Shown: in pieces, positions 25,460-36,328 of the stretch
How positions within the stretch are numbered: position 1 is the first letter of the stretch
Layout: every line of letters starts with the position of its first letter
Assembly (NCBI GenBank): GCA_002794775.1
Contig: NBAY01000047.1
Span: forward strand, 124,001-188,000
Direction: 5' to 3'
Length of the DNA stretch: 64,000 nucleotides
Origin: Porodaedalea pini
Lineage: Eukaryota; Basidiomycota; Agaricomycetes; Hymenochaetales; Hymenochaetaceae
Notes under the pieces: model-generated
Database searches by the model: none
What the model was told of the DNA's origin: nothing
What the model saw: the letters and a program-made list of their open reading frames with translations, nothing else
Position numbers and translations under genes: made by a program

Positions 25460-25479
25460 TTGAGAGCGTCGACAACGAT
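25460..25479 (-). pseudogene. terpene synthase remnant, part 2 (after the Helitron-like insertion)
   Basis: Directly left of the repeat array the minus strand reads IVVDALK, the expected continuation of the terpene synthase exon that stops at 29431 (...VRDMVD). Further left I lose the family pattern, so the gene is truncated or rearranged there. Confidence 0.55.
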
Positions 25480-26804
25480 CTTAATATACAAACGCAACCC
25501 CCTACTTTTGACACAGCCACATGCTGACTAAATTCGGACTTTCAATATTTTTGATGCTTCTTTTTTCCTTCTTTAGTTGTCACCCACATGCTCCTGCTCC
25601 GGCCAGCTCCGAAAATTTTGATGGCTCAAAGCGGCAATATTGCAGATCATCACATGATGTCTGCACATGTGCACACATCCGTGAGCAGACCGCTCTGTAG
25701 GCTCAATCAACTCATTTCCCCCAAAAAAAAAAAATTGTAAAAAATATGAAAAAAAAAAAAATTAATTAAATCATGCTCTTCTCTTGAAACTTTGATGGCT
25801 AAAAGTGGTAACTCCAAAGCAGCAGCATGCAAATCATCTACAATCAATTTTATACTCTAAGCTTAAACAACTCATTCCTCACATGAAAAAGTTAGGAAAA
25901 ATGCAGAAAAAAACAAGCCAATTAGAAAAATATTCTGTGATCTTCTCCATGTGTATTATAAAATAAATTTCAGTAGAAAATCAACCAATTGGAGTCCATT
26001 GAGAATTACTCTCAGAATATATAAATCATTGGCCTGGCTCATGCCAGAGTATACATAGCACAACTCAGTATAAGTGCATATAAGCTTTGGATGAGTTGGG
26101 CAGTGAAGAGAATGTGAAAAGAGCATGAACTGAACATAATGTGTCAGACTCCAAAGGTCTGGAGGCTCCCACTGAGTCTCAGACTTGGACTCCTCATAAT
26201 TGTAGTACAGCTACATGGTTGTGTTTCAGAGTTTGTGTCTTGGAATGTCAGACACTCAATACATCAGAGTCAAGTCATGATGTATAGGAAGTCAGCAACA
26301 TGTTAGAAGTAGTGAGAATACTCTAGCAGGCCTACACCTATAGCCTTTTGTGAATATAATATAAGGTGTCCTAACATAGTATCTATATTGTATAAATAAT
26401 ATCCTTTCTATTTTAAATAAAGACATGAGAAGCAGGTATTATGCACTATGTCTCTCCATTGAAAGAGACTTACTCTATCTTCAGGTTCTCAACAACCAAT
26501 ATTGTATTTAGTGAGGTTTTGTTGTAAATAGAATGTTATACAATGAAAATTCAGATTGCTTTCAAGCATGTGTATGTGAGATATATAGTTTTGCAATTGA
26601 AGAATCATGTGAACTAAGATGAAGCATTGTTCTAAGAGCTTAGACTGATGGCCAGCAAGGAACTTTAAATAAGTATAGCTTTTAGAGTGAGAAATTGCAT
26701 TAATTAAATCTGAAGAAACAAAAAAACTCAGATTAAGCAATGCCTAAAAAACTCGGATTGATGGCCAGCAGAGTTCCCGGCGAAGCTGGGAACTCCAGGG
26801 CTGG
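25480..26804 (+). repeat. Helitron-like unit 1
   Basis: First unit of the array. It differs from unit 2 at many positions in its first 650 bases but appears identical to it in the last 650, as read by eye. Confidence 0.75.
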
Positions 26805-28127
26805 TCTTAATATACAAACGCAACCCCCTACTTTCGACACAGCCACATGCTGACTAAATTCGGACTTTCAATTTTTTGATGCTTCCTTTTTTCTTCTTTA
26901 GTTGTCACACACATGCTCCTGCTCCGGTCAGCTCTGAAACATTTGATGGCTCAAAGCGGCAACATGCAGATCATCACATGATGTTTGCACATGGGCACAC
27001 ATCCGTGAGCAGACCGCTCTGTAGGCTCAATCAACTCATTTCCCCTATGAAAAAAATTGTAAAAAAATATGAAAAAAATTCGAAAAAATCAGGGAAAAAA
27101 TAATTTAATTAAATCATGCTCTTCTCTCAAAAATTTGATGGCTAAAAGTGGTAACTCCAAAGCAGCAGCTTGCAAATCATCTATAATCAATTTTATACTC
27201 CTCACATGAAAAAGTTAGGAAAAATGCTGAAAAAAATAAGTCAGTTAGAGAAATATTCTGCTATCTTCTCCATGTGTATTATAAAATAAATCTCAGTAGA
27301 AAATCAACCAATAGGAGTCCATTGAGAGTTACTCTCAGAATATGTAAATCATTGGTCTGGCTCATGCCAGAGTATACATAGCACAACTCAGTATAAGTGC
27401 ATATAAGCTTTGGATGAGCTGGGCAGTAAATAGAATGTGAAAAGGGCATGAACTGAACATAATGTGCCAGACTCCATAGGTCTGGAGACTGCCACTGAGT
27501 CTCAGACTTGGACTCCTCATAATTGTAGTACAGCTACATGGTTGTGTTTCAGAGTTTGTGTCTTGGAATGTCAGACACTCAATACATCAGAGTCAAGTCA
27601 TGATGTATAGGAAGTCAGCAACATGTTAGAAGTAGTGAGAATACTCTAGCAGGCCTACACCTATAGCCTTTTGTGAATATAATATAAGGTGTCCTAACAT
27701 AGTATCTATATTGTATAAATAATATCCTTTCTATTTTAAATAAAGACATGAGAAGCAGGTATTATGCACTATGTCTCTCCATTGAAAGAGACTTACTCTA
27801 TCTTCAGGTTCTCAACAACCAATATTGTATTTAGTGAGGTTTTGTTGTAAATAGAATGTTATACAATGAAAATTCAGATTGCTTTCAAGCATGTGTATGT
27901 GAGATATATAGTTTTGCAATTGAAGAATCATGTGAACTAAGATGAAGCATTGTTCTAAGAGCTTAGACTGATGGCCAGCAAGGAACTTTAAATAAGTATA
28001 GCTTTTAGAGTGAGAAATTGCATTAATTAAATCTGAAGAAACAAAAAAACTCAGATTAAGCAATGCCTAAAAAACTCGGATTGATGGCCAGCAGAGTTCC
28101 CGGCGAAGCTGGGAACTCCAGGGCTGG
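26805..28127 (+). repeat. Helitron-like unit 2 (chimera)
   Basis: Middle unit. Its 5' half matches unit 3 (for example gccagactccataggtctgg) and its 3' half matches unit 1 (for example ctatagccttttgtgaat). The switch lies between about 27490 and 27668. Confidence 0.78.
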
Positions 28128-29430
28128 TCTTAATATACAAACGCAACCCCCTACTTTCGACACAGCCACATGCTGACTAAATTCGGACTTTCAATTTTTT
28201 GATGCTTCCTTTTTTCTTCTTTAGTTGTCACACACATGCTCCTGCTCCGGTCAGCTCTGAAACATTTGATGGCTCAAAGCGGCAACATGCAGATCATCAC
28301 ATGATGTTTGCACATGGGCACACATCCGTGAGCAGACCGCTCTGTAGGCTCAATCAACTCATTTCCCCTATGAAAAAAATTGTAAAAAAATATGAAAAAA
28401 ATTCGAAAAAATCAGGGAAAAAATAATTTAATTAAATCATGCTCTTCTCTCAAAAATTTGATGGCTAAAAGTGGTAACTCCAAAGCAGCAGCTTGCAAAT
28501 CATCTATAATCAATTTTATACTCCTCACATGAAAAAGTTAGGAAAAATGCTGAAAAAAATAAGTCAGTTAGAGAAATATTCTGCTATCTTCTCCATGTGT
28601 ATTATAAAATAAATCTCAGTAGAAAATCAACCAATAGGAGTCCATTGAGAGTTACTCTCAGAATATGTAAATCATTGGTCTGGCTCATGCCAGAGTATAC
28701 ATAGCACAACTCAGTATAAGTGCATATAAGCTTTGGATGAGCTGGGCAGTAAATAGAATGTGAAAAGGGCATGAACTGAACATAATGTGCCAGACTCCAT
28801 AGGTCTGGAGACTGCCACTGAGTCTCAGACTTGGACTCCTCATAATTGTAGTACAGCTACATGGTTGTGTTTCAGAGTTTGTGTCTTGGAATGTCAGACA
28901 CTCAATACATCAGAGTCAAGTCATGATGTATAGGAAGTCAGCAACATGTTAGAAGTAGTGAGAATACTCTAGCAGGCCTACACCTATAGTCTTTTATGAA
29001 TATAATACAAGGTGTCCTAACATAGTATCTATATTGTATAAATAATATCCTTTCTATTTTAAATAAAGACATGAGAAGCAGGTATTATGCACTATGTCTC
29101 TCCATTGAAGGAGACTTATTCTATCTTCAAGTTCTCAACAACCAATATTGTACTTAGTGAGGTTTTGTTGTAAATAGAGTGTCATACAATAAAACTTCAG
29201 ATTGCTTTCAAGCATGTGTATGTCAGATATATCATGTGAACTAAGATGAAGCATTGTTCTAAGAGCTTAGACTGATGGCCAGGAAGGAACTTTAAATAGG
29301 TATAGCTTTTAGAGTGAGAAATTACATTAATTAAATCTGTAGAACCAAAAAAACTCGGATTAAGCAATGCCTAAAAACTCGGATTGATGGCCAGCGGAGT
29401 TCCCGGCAAAGCCAGGAACTCCAGGGCTGG
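28128..29430 (+). repeat. Helitron-like unit 3
   Basis: Last unit. It is identical by eye to unit 2 until about 28985, then diverges with substitutions and a small deletion near 29228. Its terminal hairpin has arms GAGTTCC/GGAACTC, one pair shorter than the 8-base stem of units 1 and 2. Confidence 0.75.
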
Positions 29431-29805
29431 TGTCAACCATATCGCGAACTGCTGGTTCAGGCTCCACGTCGGTGTACTCGTCAATAGCGAAGACCAGATT
29501 CATCAAATCGCAACCCGTACGAAGATGTTCTGCTCGACACTTAGTTTTTTTAATATTGAATTACTGCAGATATCACTTACCCTTCGAAAGACGAGGGTAC
29601 GTAAGAGTGGCAAGGAGAGCTAGTGTTGAACGTTCATCATCAATGCAGGTAGGAAAGGTGCAGTAGTCAGATTCACTGACCAAAATCGCACTTGTCGAAA
29701 GCATTCTGGGACTGTGCAGAAAATGCTTTGAAGCCGTAGAACCAAGCGTTGGACTCCGCCTTAACTTCTTCATAGTGTGGGTTAAATTCTCACTAGTACT
29801 CCGAC
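29431..29805 (-). pseudogene. sesquiterpene synthase remnant, part 1 (N-terminal half)
   Basis: The minus strand encodes [15 protein letters not shown] followed by [18 protein letters not shown], then after a short intron ALLATLTYPRLSK, then after another intron HLRTGCDLMNLVFAIDEYTD and VEPEPAVRDMVD. These are the successive blocks of basidiomycete sesquiterpene synthases; DEYTD is the metal-binding D-(D/E)-x-x-D motif. The exon stops at the Helitron-like array; across the array the frame continues as IVVDALK. Upstream of NPHY the frame meets a stop unless one base is added, and the second metal motif (NSE triad) is not found, so this copy is non-functional. Confidence 0.72.
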
Positions 29806-30219
29806 ATCTAAGCAAACATAGATAGGAAAAAATTAAACAATGGGATGATTAATTCTGGGATATTAGAATACTTACTTATATGCGACTGGCTAAGACAATG
29901 TTACATGATCGCAGATCTCCGGCTTGTTAGCCGGAATTTTCTTCTATTCTGAGTTTCAACCTATTTCAAGCCTAGCTCTCCACTTATAACATAATAATTA
30001 ATATTTTATGTAGCGCAAATGAAGATTGATTCTGTGGTACTTCATTCCCTTCAACTACAGTTTGGAAAGTTGAGCTGGCTTAAAAATGCAATAGCTCATG
30101 CCTGTCAATGGTTTCAAGCAACTTCTTTCCAATATTCTTCCCTGGAAGCATCATACTGGGAGCAGAAGAGAATGAGCACCAAGCTTAAGGGGCTTCTTTC
30201 ATTGCTTTCCCAGACTATA
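29806..30219. other. spacer between terpene synthase remnant and TA-flanked element
   Basis: May hold the original first exon of the terpene synthase on the minus strand (around 29870-29940), but no convincing reading was found. A plus-strand frame starting at 30019 runs through the element boundary and is rejected. Confidence 0.35.
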
Positions 30220-31801
30220 CAGTCAAAGACGCGTCCTTTAAACAGGACTGTTCCTTTGAACACTTTGCATTTTCTCCCGCAACACACAATTTCTGACTTT
30301 CAAAAAAATATGGTAAGTGTATATATAGTAGGACTATATATGGGGGTCGGCATTGCTCGAATGAAAAGTGTGCATTCCCACGGCCCTCGGCATGTCATGC
30401 CGCACATCAATCTGTGTCGAAGGAAAACTCTTGTTTCTGTAGCTACACTTCCTCCTTCCTCAGCTCACAAATAAATAAGTAAAAATCTGTAAATAATACT
30501 ATTGGAATATATATTGAATTGCCCAAGACAGTTTTTAAATAAGTGAAAAATTAATCAAGATACTGTTAACTTAATGGGAGAATCACTTGTTTCTTTGTGA
30601 ATAATTTTTTTTAGAAAAATTCCTTATGGACAATTCAAGTTTGTCATGAGAAAAATAAGTTGCAACAGAAAAATCAATGACTTTTGGGATGATGTATTGT
30701 TGACAGATTCTGAAAGACAAGCTGGAAGGTAGAAAATAGCGCTCACATGATGGCATATAGGGAATGTGTCATTGTCTCATCTCAGTTCAGCTCCGTAGTA
30801 CATGCCAATGTACCAAGGAAAACACATATAAATGTAAAAATACAGTATATAAATGCATATATTTTACTCAAAGTGTGATTTTGAGCATAAATATGTCAAT
30901 GGAACTACTTAATGTATTAGGTAGGAATGATAGGTCAGTTTGTACTACTAGCACTAATAATTCTGTACATAATTCTTAGTGCCACTGCCAGGCAAATAAG
31001 CAGTGGCAGAAGCATGTAATTGATTGTTTGACCTCAAAAGCTTTCTCTCAGGGCTTCTAGTTATACATCACACAACTTAATTTTACCAGATTCTGTCCAG
31101 GGAACCACCGGCAGAATTTCTAGCATTTCTATGTGTGCTTGCAAAACTTTCAACAATCACATTGCCACAAATTTCTATATTAGGGGCATATTTACACTCC
31201 AATTTAAAAAAAAAGAGGCATGCTTTTCTAACACGCAATATTAATGCTGATCCCCACTATATATGTGCCAAGTTTCATAGGAATATGTTGAGTGGTTAAA
31301 TTCAAATAAATCAAAACCCACAAAAAACAGAGCAGGATTTGCACAATCTGTGTTGTGCAAATTTGTTTCTATTATTTCTTGCCTAATATTTCTTTAACAA
31401 ATCTAAGTGAGTGATGAAGCACTATCTTGGTTATCTATTGAATGCTTTTTTGTGGCAAAAGGATGTGATGTATAAATTATGGATGGCAGAAAGTGCCGGG
31501 AGGTCCTGAAATATGATGAACAGGTAAGGCAATGGGATGACATAATATGTTACCTTGCCGATCCAAGCTTACAAACAGTGTAATCTCACGGGTGTTCAAA
31601 GGAGTGGTTTCCGTGTCATAAAGCCTGTTTTTTTCTTGCCTTCAAATCAATTTCACTTGCACACTTCAGGGCTCAAAAAAATTCATGTAGATACTTTCGA
31701 TATGGCTCTCCACGTAAATGTAAAAATTTAGCAAAAAAATGTTGTGTAGACATTTTGCGGAAGGAATCCAAGTTGGTGTTCAAAGGACGCGTCTTTGACT
31801 G
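30220..31801. mobile_element. non-autonomous TA-flanked DNA transposon (pogo/Tc1-like ends)
   Basis: A 1582-base AT-rich segment with perfect 20-base terminal inverted repeats: cagtcaaagacgcgtccttt at 30220-30239 and its reverse complement at 31782-31801. It is flanked on both sides by TA (30218-30219, 31802-31803), the target duplication of the Tc1/mariner/pogo superfamily. The inner ends continue to match (gaacac) after an 18-base insertion at the left. No transposase frame is present. Confidence 0.68.
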
Positions 31802-32007
31802 TACTCCCAAGAGCTTCTAAGTTCTAGGGTCTATTGTCTGCTTACCGAAGTTTGGATGGCTCTCTCTATACGTAGTCCCCGCTAGCCTAGGGATACGTCC
31901 TTCTCCCCATCGTTCACTTTCTCTTTACGACCCCAATATTCAATCCTTTTGGAATCCTGAACAGCGTAGTTCAACATATACTTTCCTTGAAGACGACTGT
32001 TCTAATC

Positions 32008-34060
32008 ATGTCAGACCCGTCGACGTTGGATCCGGCTACGCTGAAATTCCTCATTGAGATTGCGTCTGGATTTGAGGAAGCTAAATTCTACTCTCTTTCT
32101 TCGTTCGTCGTCCTCATCTATGACCATCTGACATGCTTGGACCAGGAGGTAAGTGCTCAGGTGCTTTTTTTTTGTGATTTGAACCTCGCATACCTGTTTG
32201 CTGTCAGGCCGATTACTTTTGGAAAACAGGCTGGTCGTTTACGAAAGCACTGTACTTCTTAGTGAGTGTTTCATTGATTGATAACATGGGTTATACTAAG
32301 GCTATAATGGTATGTGGATAGAACCGCTTAATACCTCTCATGATGTTCTCGTACGTATAGCATACATTTCCTAAGAAGATACTGACAGAAGGAATGGCTT
32401 TCAGGCTCCAACTTTCGTGTACGTCAGATTAGTGCGGCGCTTGATGTGCTCATGACATCTATTACAGATTTTCTCAGTCCTGGAGTACCTCTAGACGTGA
32501 GTAGGCCTCTAACAGTTTCTATACTGAACTAGCCCGACTAGTATACTTCGTTTTTATGCACAGTAGTGAGTCTATATCTTTCTGAAATCGATGGTTGACC
32601 TAGCAGCTGATGTAATCAAGTAGTTGTACAGCGGGAATAAAGAGTGTTCTATCTCTCGATGTAGTCGGCATGATCGTTGTCGAAGGTATGCTCCTTTCTG
32701 TCAATCACTGGTCGAAGAACATATTCGTTTTCGGGCTAACAGGGGCATGGTACTCCCATACCATTTTGATAGCTATACTTGCTGCCCGTGTCTACCACTT
32801 ATGGTCACACAGCTGGTCTGTTCAGATCGGGACGTTACTTATCTTCGGTTCGTGCATTTCCGTAGGCGTTGTTTACGCTGGTTTGGCCATTCATGTATGT
32901 GATTGTGAATCTTGAAGCAAGTGACAATGTTTAGCTAACTATGATATGACAGGGACTCAAGGGAGCCTATCTTCCAGGTCAGCGTGTTCCTCTTGGCCAT
33001 CTCTTTCTGATTAGACTCATCTTGCGCAGCATGGCTTAATCAGCCTGGATGCATTAACTCGGGACATGCGACTATCTGGCGTACGTGCCTTCTGGTCAGG
33101 TCTCTTCTTTCTAGAAAGTTTTATCTCATGTATCGCAGCCATTTTTCTTCCTTTATTTGTAAGTAACAAGTTTAGAGAAGTATACACTGGCTGGACGTAA
33201 TTTAATAATTCAACAGATACTGGAGGGTAGGTCTCCAATGTCATCTCGGCTCTGCACCTCAATACTCACTAATTGACAAATAGCTATCCTTTTCACCGCC
33301 ACTATCACTCGTGTCTTGCGACTGCTGAGGAGCGGCAAAAGTAAACCTGTAGCAGCTCGATTATTTTGCGAGTCAGTGATACCTTCCTACATTTTCAAAT
33401 CTACGGTCACTAACGTACCCCACCTGCTTGAAGTGGTGTACTCTTCCTCCTTATGGCCTTCAGTGCATAATAAGTGGTGTCCTATCACAGCTTGCATGCT
33501 CATTTTAGCCTAGTCTCGATTTCGTCTACCACAGCGAAAAGCCTAATGACGTCCAGTCCGAAGGTGAGAACATGCATATGGTTGTTTAGTCTCTTTCTGA
33601 AATGCTTGCTGACTTTACACTATAAAATCAGGTTTATCTACTGGCTTTGCTCTCAAAGTGCATTGCAGAATACAATCTGTCTCCAGACCTCTGTTCTGAT
33701 ATTACCGCATCTCACCAAAGTGCTTTCTATGCAACCCATTCAATTTGTGCATCTCACCTCATCTTGAGCATTCACTCGCTCGCGGCTGACCTGGGAAGTG
33801 ATCCGAAGTTCCTACTTTCGAACGTCGAGACCAGTCGTATCGGGGCACGGCGCGGGGCGAATGCGAATGAGCTTGTAGTCAACTGCAGATCTGAAACCGA
33901 GTCGCCGGTAGAGCTGTCTGACCTCGACCCACTTTTTTATGAAGCAGACGTGATACGGGTGACGCGCTCCCCAGGACCTTCGGCGAGTGTTGGTGGACTC
34001 TTTGACCAGACGCCGAGATCTAGTCTTGGACCTAGCTATCACAGATATGGGCAGCGCTGA
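32008..34060 (+). CDS. DUF6533 multi-pass membrane protein, copy 2
   Basis: Paralogue of the gene at 22597-24618. ATG 32008 gives MSDPSTLDPATLKFLIEIASGF, then the signature YSLSSFVVLIYDHLTCLDQE, ADYFWKTGWSFTKALYFL, NRLIPLMMF, VVGMIVVEGMLLSVNHW, AILAARVYHLWSHSWSVQ, AWLNQPGCINSGHATIWR, AILFTATITRVLRLL, and finally HSICASHLILSIHSLAADLG to the C-terminus. The segment corresponding to GGIFYYAVL of copy 1 is not evident, and the tail is about 30 residues longer. About ten introns are needed. Function is unknown. Confidence 0.75.
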
Positions 34061-34639
34061 AATGCATCTCGAAATTGGCCTCGTCTTTAGCTACTATCAT
34101 AAAGCTTTGTACATTACCAAGAATTGGATTATAACTACGTATGGATCGGGCCTAGGCCTTACTAAGATAACAGTTACCTGTATACTCAAATTTTGATTGT
34201 AAGCACCTACGCATACGTAGATAATACTCACTGTTTCAATATTAATGTCATGTGGCGTGGCGGTATGCATACATACCGCTTCGTTTGGACTCTATACAAT
34301 ATGCTTATGAGGAGTTGATTCGTATTGCTTACTTTTCTTCATGTGCTAAATTCAGTTTTGCATACGCAGAATCGAGTTTCTCTCCCGAGATCTAGACGAA
34401 GCTCATATATGCGAAGAGTTTGCGTGGCCATAACACCCTGTGAGACGCTCTATTTCCGGAGCGATACTCGTACGAAGTCCGGACAGTTAAACGAAACGTT
34501 CAAAAACAAGTCTTCATAATGAAAGAAAGTGCATCGTGCATATAGATATTTCGGGGAATGTACAAATACAGTATATATAGAACGCAAGCGAAGTCGAGTA
34601 CAGATGGCAGAGCCTTCGGGCCGAACTAAGAGTAATAAC
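34061..34639. other. intergenic region between convergent genes
   Basis: About 580 bases with no gene recognised. It should contain the 3' ends of the DUF6533 gene (+) and the FMP52-like gene (-). Confidence 0.4.
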
Positions 34640-35738
34640 TCATACTTCCACTTTAGCAAGCTTCTCGGCGCCCTTGGTCCCAATGACTGTAAATTGTGCT
34701 CCGCTAGGTGTACGCGCTTGCGTCGCTTCGGCTGCGGTCGATAGCTTCTCTGAGCCTAGGAAACCTGAACGAGTGATGGCTTTGCCGAGTACGGAGACCT
34801 ACGAGGAGTAATATGACAATGAGAAGATATACAAGCGCATTACGAGGGAGGCAGACGCACATCAATCTGGAGACCCGAGAATAAGTGCGACGCAAGGCCG
34901 AAGAGGGGGCTAGTAAAAGTTGAACGGGTATGTGAGTCAAAGAAGCCGAGAGATTATGTTCAGAGGAAACGCACGCGACGAAGGACTCCGCGAAACGTGT
35001 GCCAGGTCTCTGGGCATTAGCGAGGAAACCCGGGCGGAAGATGATCGTATCGGAGTAGTTCAGGCCCGCGAGCTCGTTCTCGGTCAGGCCTTTGCTCCTA
35101 AGGACAGTTTCGAACTCAAATTAGCATGTTTACTAGAGACACAATGAGGTAGGCACGTGCTTCGTATACAGGAATGGAGAGCTAGCATTTGCGCCCACAG
35201 ACTGGAAATCCCTTTATATATCAGATAGTATTGTAGGAATTAAGTGCCTTCTCACGCACCGAAAGATAGACGAGCCGTTGCTTTTGGGATGGGTCATTCG
35301 TTTTGGCCGCACGCGCGGAGTTCACGACGTATCTAAGAAATATTAATAAGCTCCTGAGCATTCATACTAAAGAGGAGAGTCCTTACTCTCTGTCTATCTT
35401 CTCAAATGCTGCCGCACTTCCAGCAGCCGCCCTTGTTGTTCCCAGGCTTCGCGACCGTCAGTCCACCGGTCATACCAAATGACAGCTGAATTCCATACGT
35501 ACGTGATGAATACAACATCCCATTTCCCATCACGTAGCCCAGCATCGTTGATCTTGTCGAAGTCTACAGTCTTCTGCTCGAGTTTGTCCTTTGCGTTGGA
35601 CGCGAGCTGTTCGAGGGGGGTCACACGCCGTCCGAATTCGCCGACGCGCGTGTATTCACCCGACGCGATGAGCTCGCGCAGAACGTGTTTCCCGACAGCC
35701 CCGGTCGCGCCGATGAGGAGAGCAGACTTTCCAGACAT
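34640..35738 (-). CDS. FMP52-like NAD(P)-binding protein (HTATIP2 family)
   Basis: Short-chain reductase-like protein of the extended SDR family; yeast Fmp52 is found at the mitochondrial outer membrane. The start at 35738 gives MSGKSALLIGATGAVGKHVL with the nucleotide-binding GxxGxxG. After an intron come LGTTRAAAGSAAAFEKIDR and YVVNSARAAKTNDPSQKQ, then LTENELAGLNYSDTIIFRPGFL, and the end VIGTKGAEKLAKVEV. At least four short introns are needed, including one just before VSVLGKAITRSGFLGSE. The blocks appear in family order without a break. The substrate is not known. Confidence 0.8.
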
Positions 35739-36328
35739 GATGAAGACCTGTACTTGAGTTTGAAGAGGGCGATGGCAGGAAAGTGAAGATGTCTTAAATA
35801 CAGGTGAGCACGCAACTTGAAGACGTCACGCGTACGCGCGTGAGGGCGACGCGTCGTATCGGCGATCAGGCTGTATTTCAGTCTCCGATCAAATTTGTTT
35901 TCTGCCGAATGCACTAGTACTGCTAGTGAGTACGTACATATTCATACGAAATCTTTCATACGTTGTGTACGATCTTGGCAGGCACCACTATCAAAATAGT
36001 TAGTAAGTCAATTGCTTGATGTGAGGTCCGTTCGATGTTACAGCTTGGGAAAGAAGTCCAACAGCTTTCTCCAGTTTTATTCGAGTTCCGGATGCTGCGA
36101 ACATAAGTCCTCTCAGTGATGCATTATTTTTGCCTAAGCCATATGCGTAAATTCATGAATTTTCATTATTTAGAGGGAGTCACATCACTTGTATATCTCG
36201 CGCAGGCTCTTGATGCATTTGGTACAACTTTTTCGTAAGGCACACCACAAAAAATACAGACGACAGCGAACGAAAATGTTCAACTTGCCACAAAAATGTT
36301 TCAACAGCATCTGCAAACGAAGAAATGT
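35739..36328. other. intergenic region
   Basis: About 590 bases between two minus-strand genes, with nothing recognisable beyond the expected promoter of the FMP52-like gene and the 3' end of the oxygenase gene. Confidence 0.4.

Larger units (their letters stand above)
25480..29430 (+). mobile_element. three head-to-tail non-autonomous Helitron-like elements
   Basis: Three tandem units of 1325, 1323 and 1303 bases, each beginning TCTTAATATAC and ending CTGG. Each unit carries a short hairpin (arms GAGTTCCC/GGGAACTC in units 1 and 2, slightly decayed in unit 3) 5 bases before that CTGG. TC at the 5' end, CTRR at the 3' end with a nearby hairpin, and insertion between A and T without target duplication are the Helitron hallmarks. 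The array is flanked by A (25479) and T (29431). No Rep/helicase coding capacity is present; the longest frames (75-83 residues) are unrecognised, so these would depend on a helper elsewhere. Units are AT-rich compared with flanking genes. Confidence 0.72.

Noticed and set aside
25138..25497. Minus-strand frame of 119 codons continuing the terpene synthase
   Set aside because: Only the first residues (IVVDALK) fit the family; further on, the plus strand has the better coding composition and no terpene synthase block follows.
25480..29430. Satellite, centromere or CRISPR-like interpretation of the tandem repeats
   Set aside because: Units are 1.3 kb, only three in number, and have transposon-type ends with an A/T insertion site in a gene; there are no short repeats with unique spacers.
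30019..30474. Plus-strand open frame of 151 codons
   Set aside because: It crosses the left terminal repeat of the TA-flanked element at 30220, has no motif, and its composition changes at the boundary.
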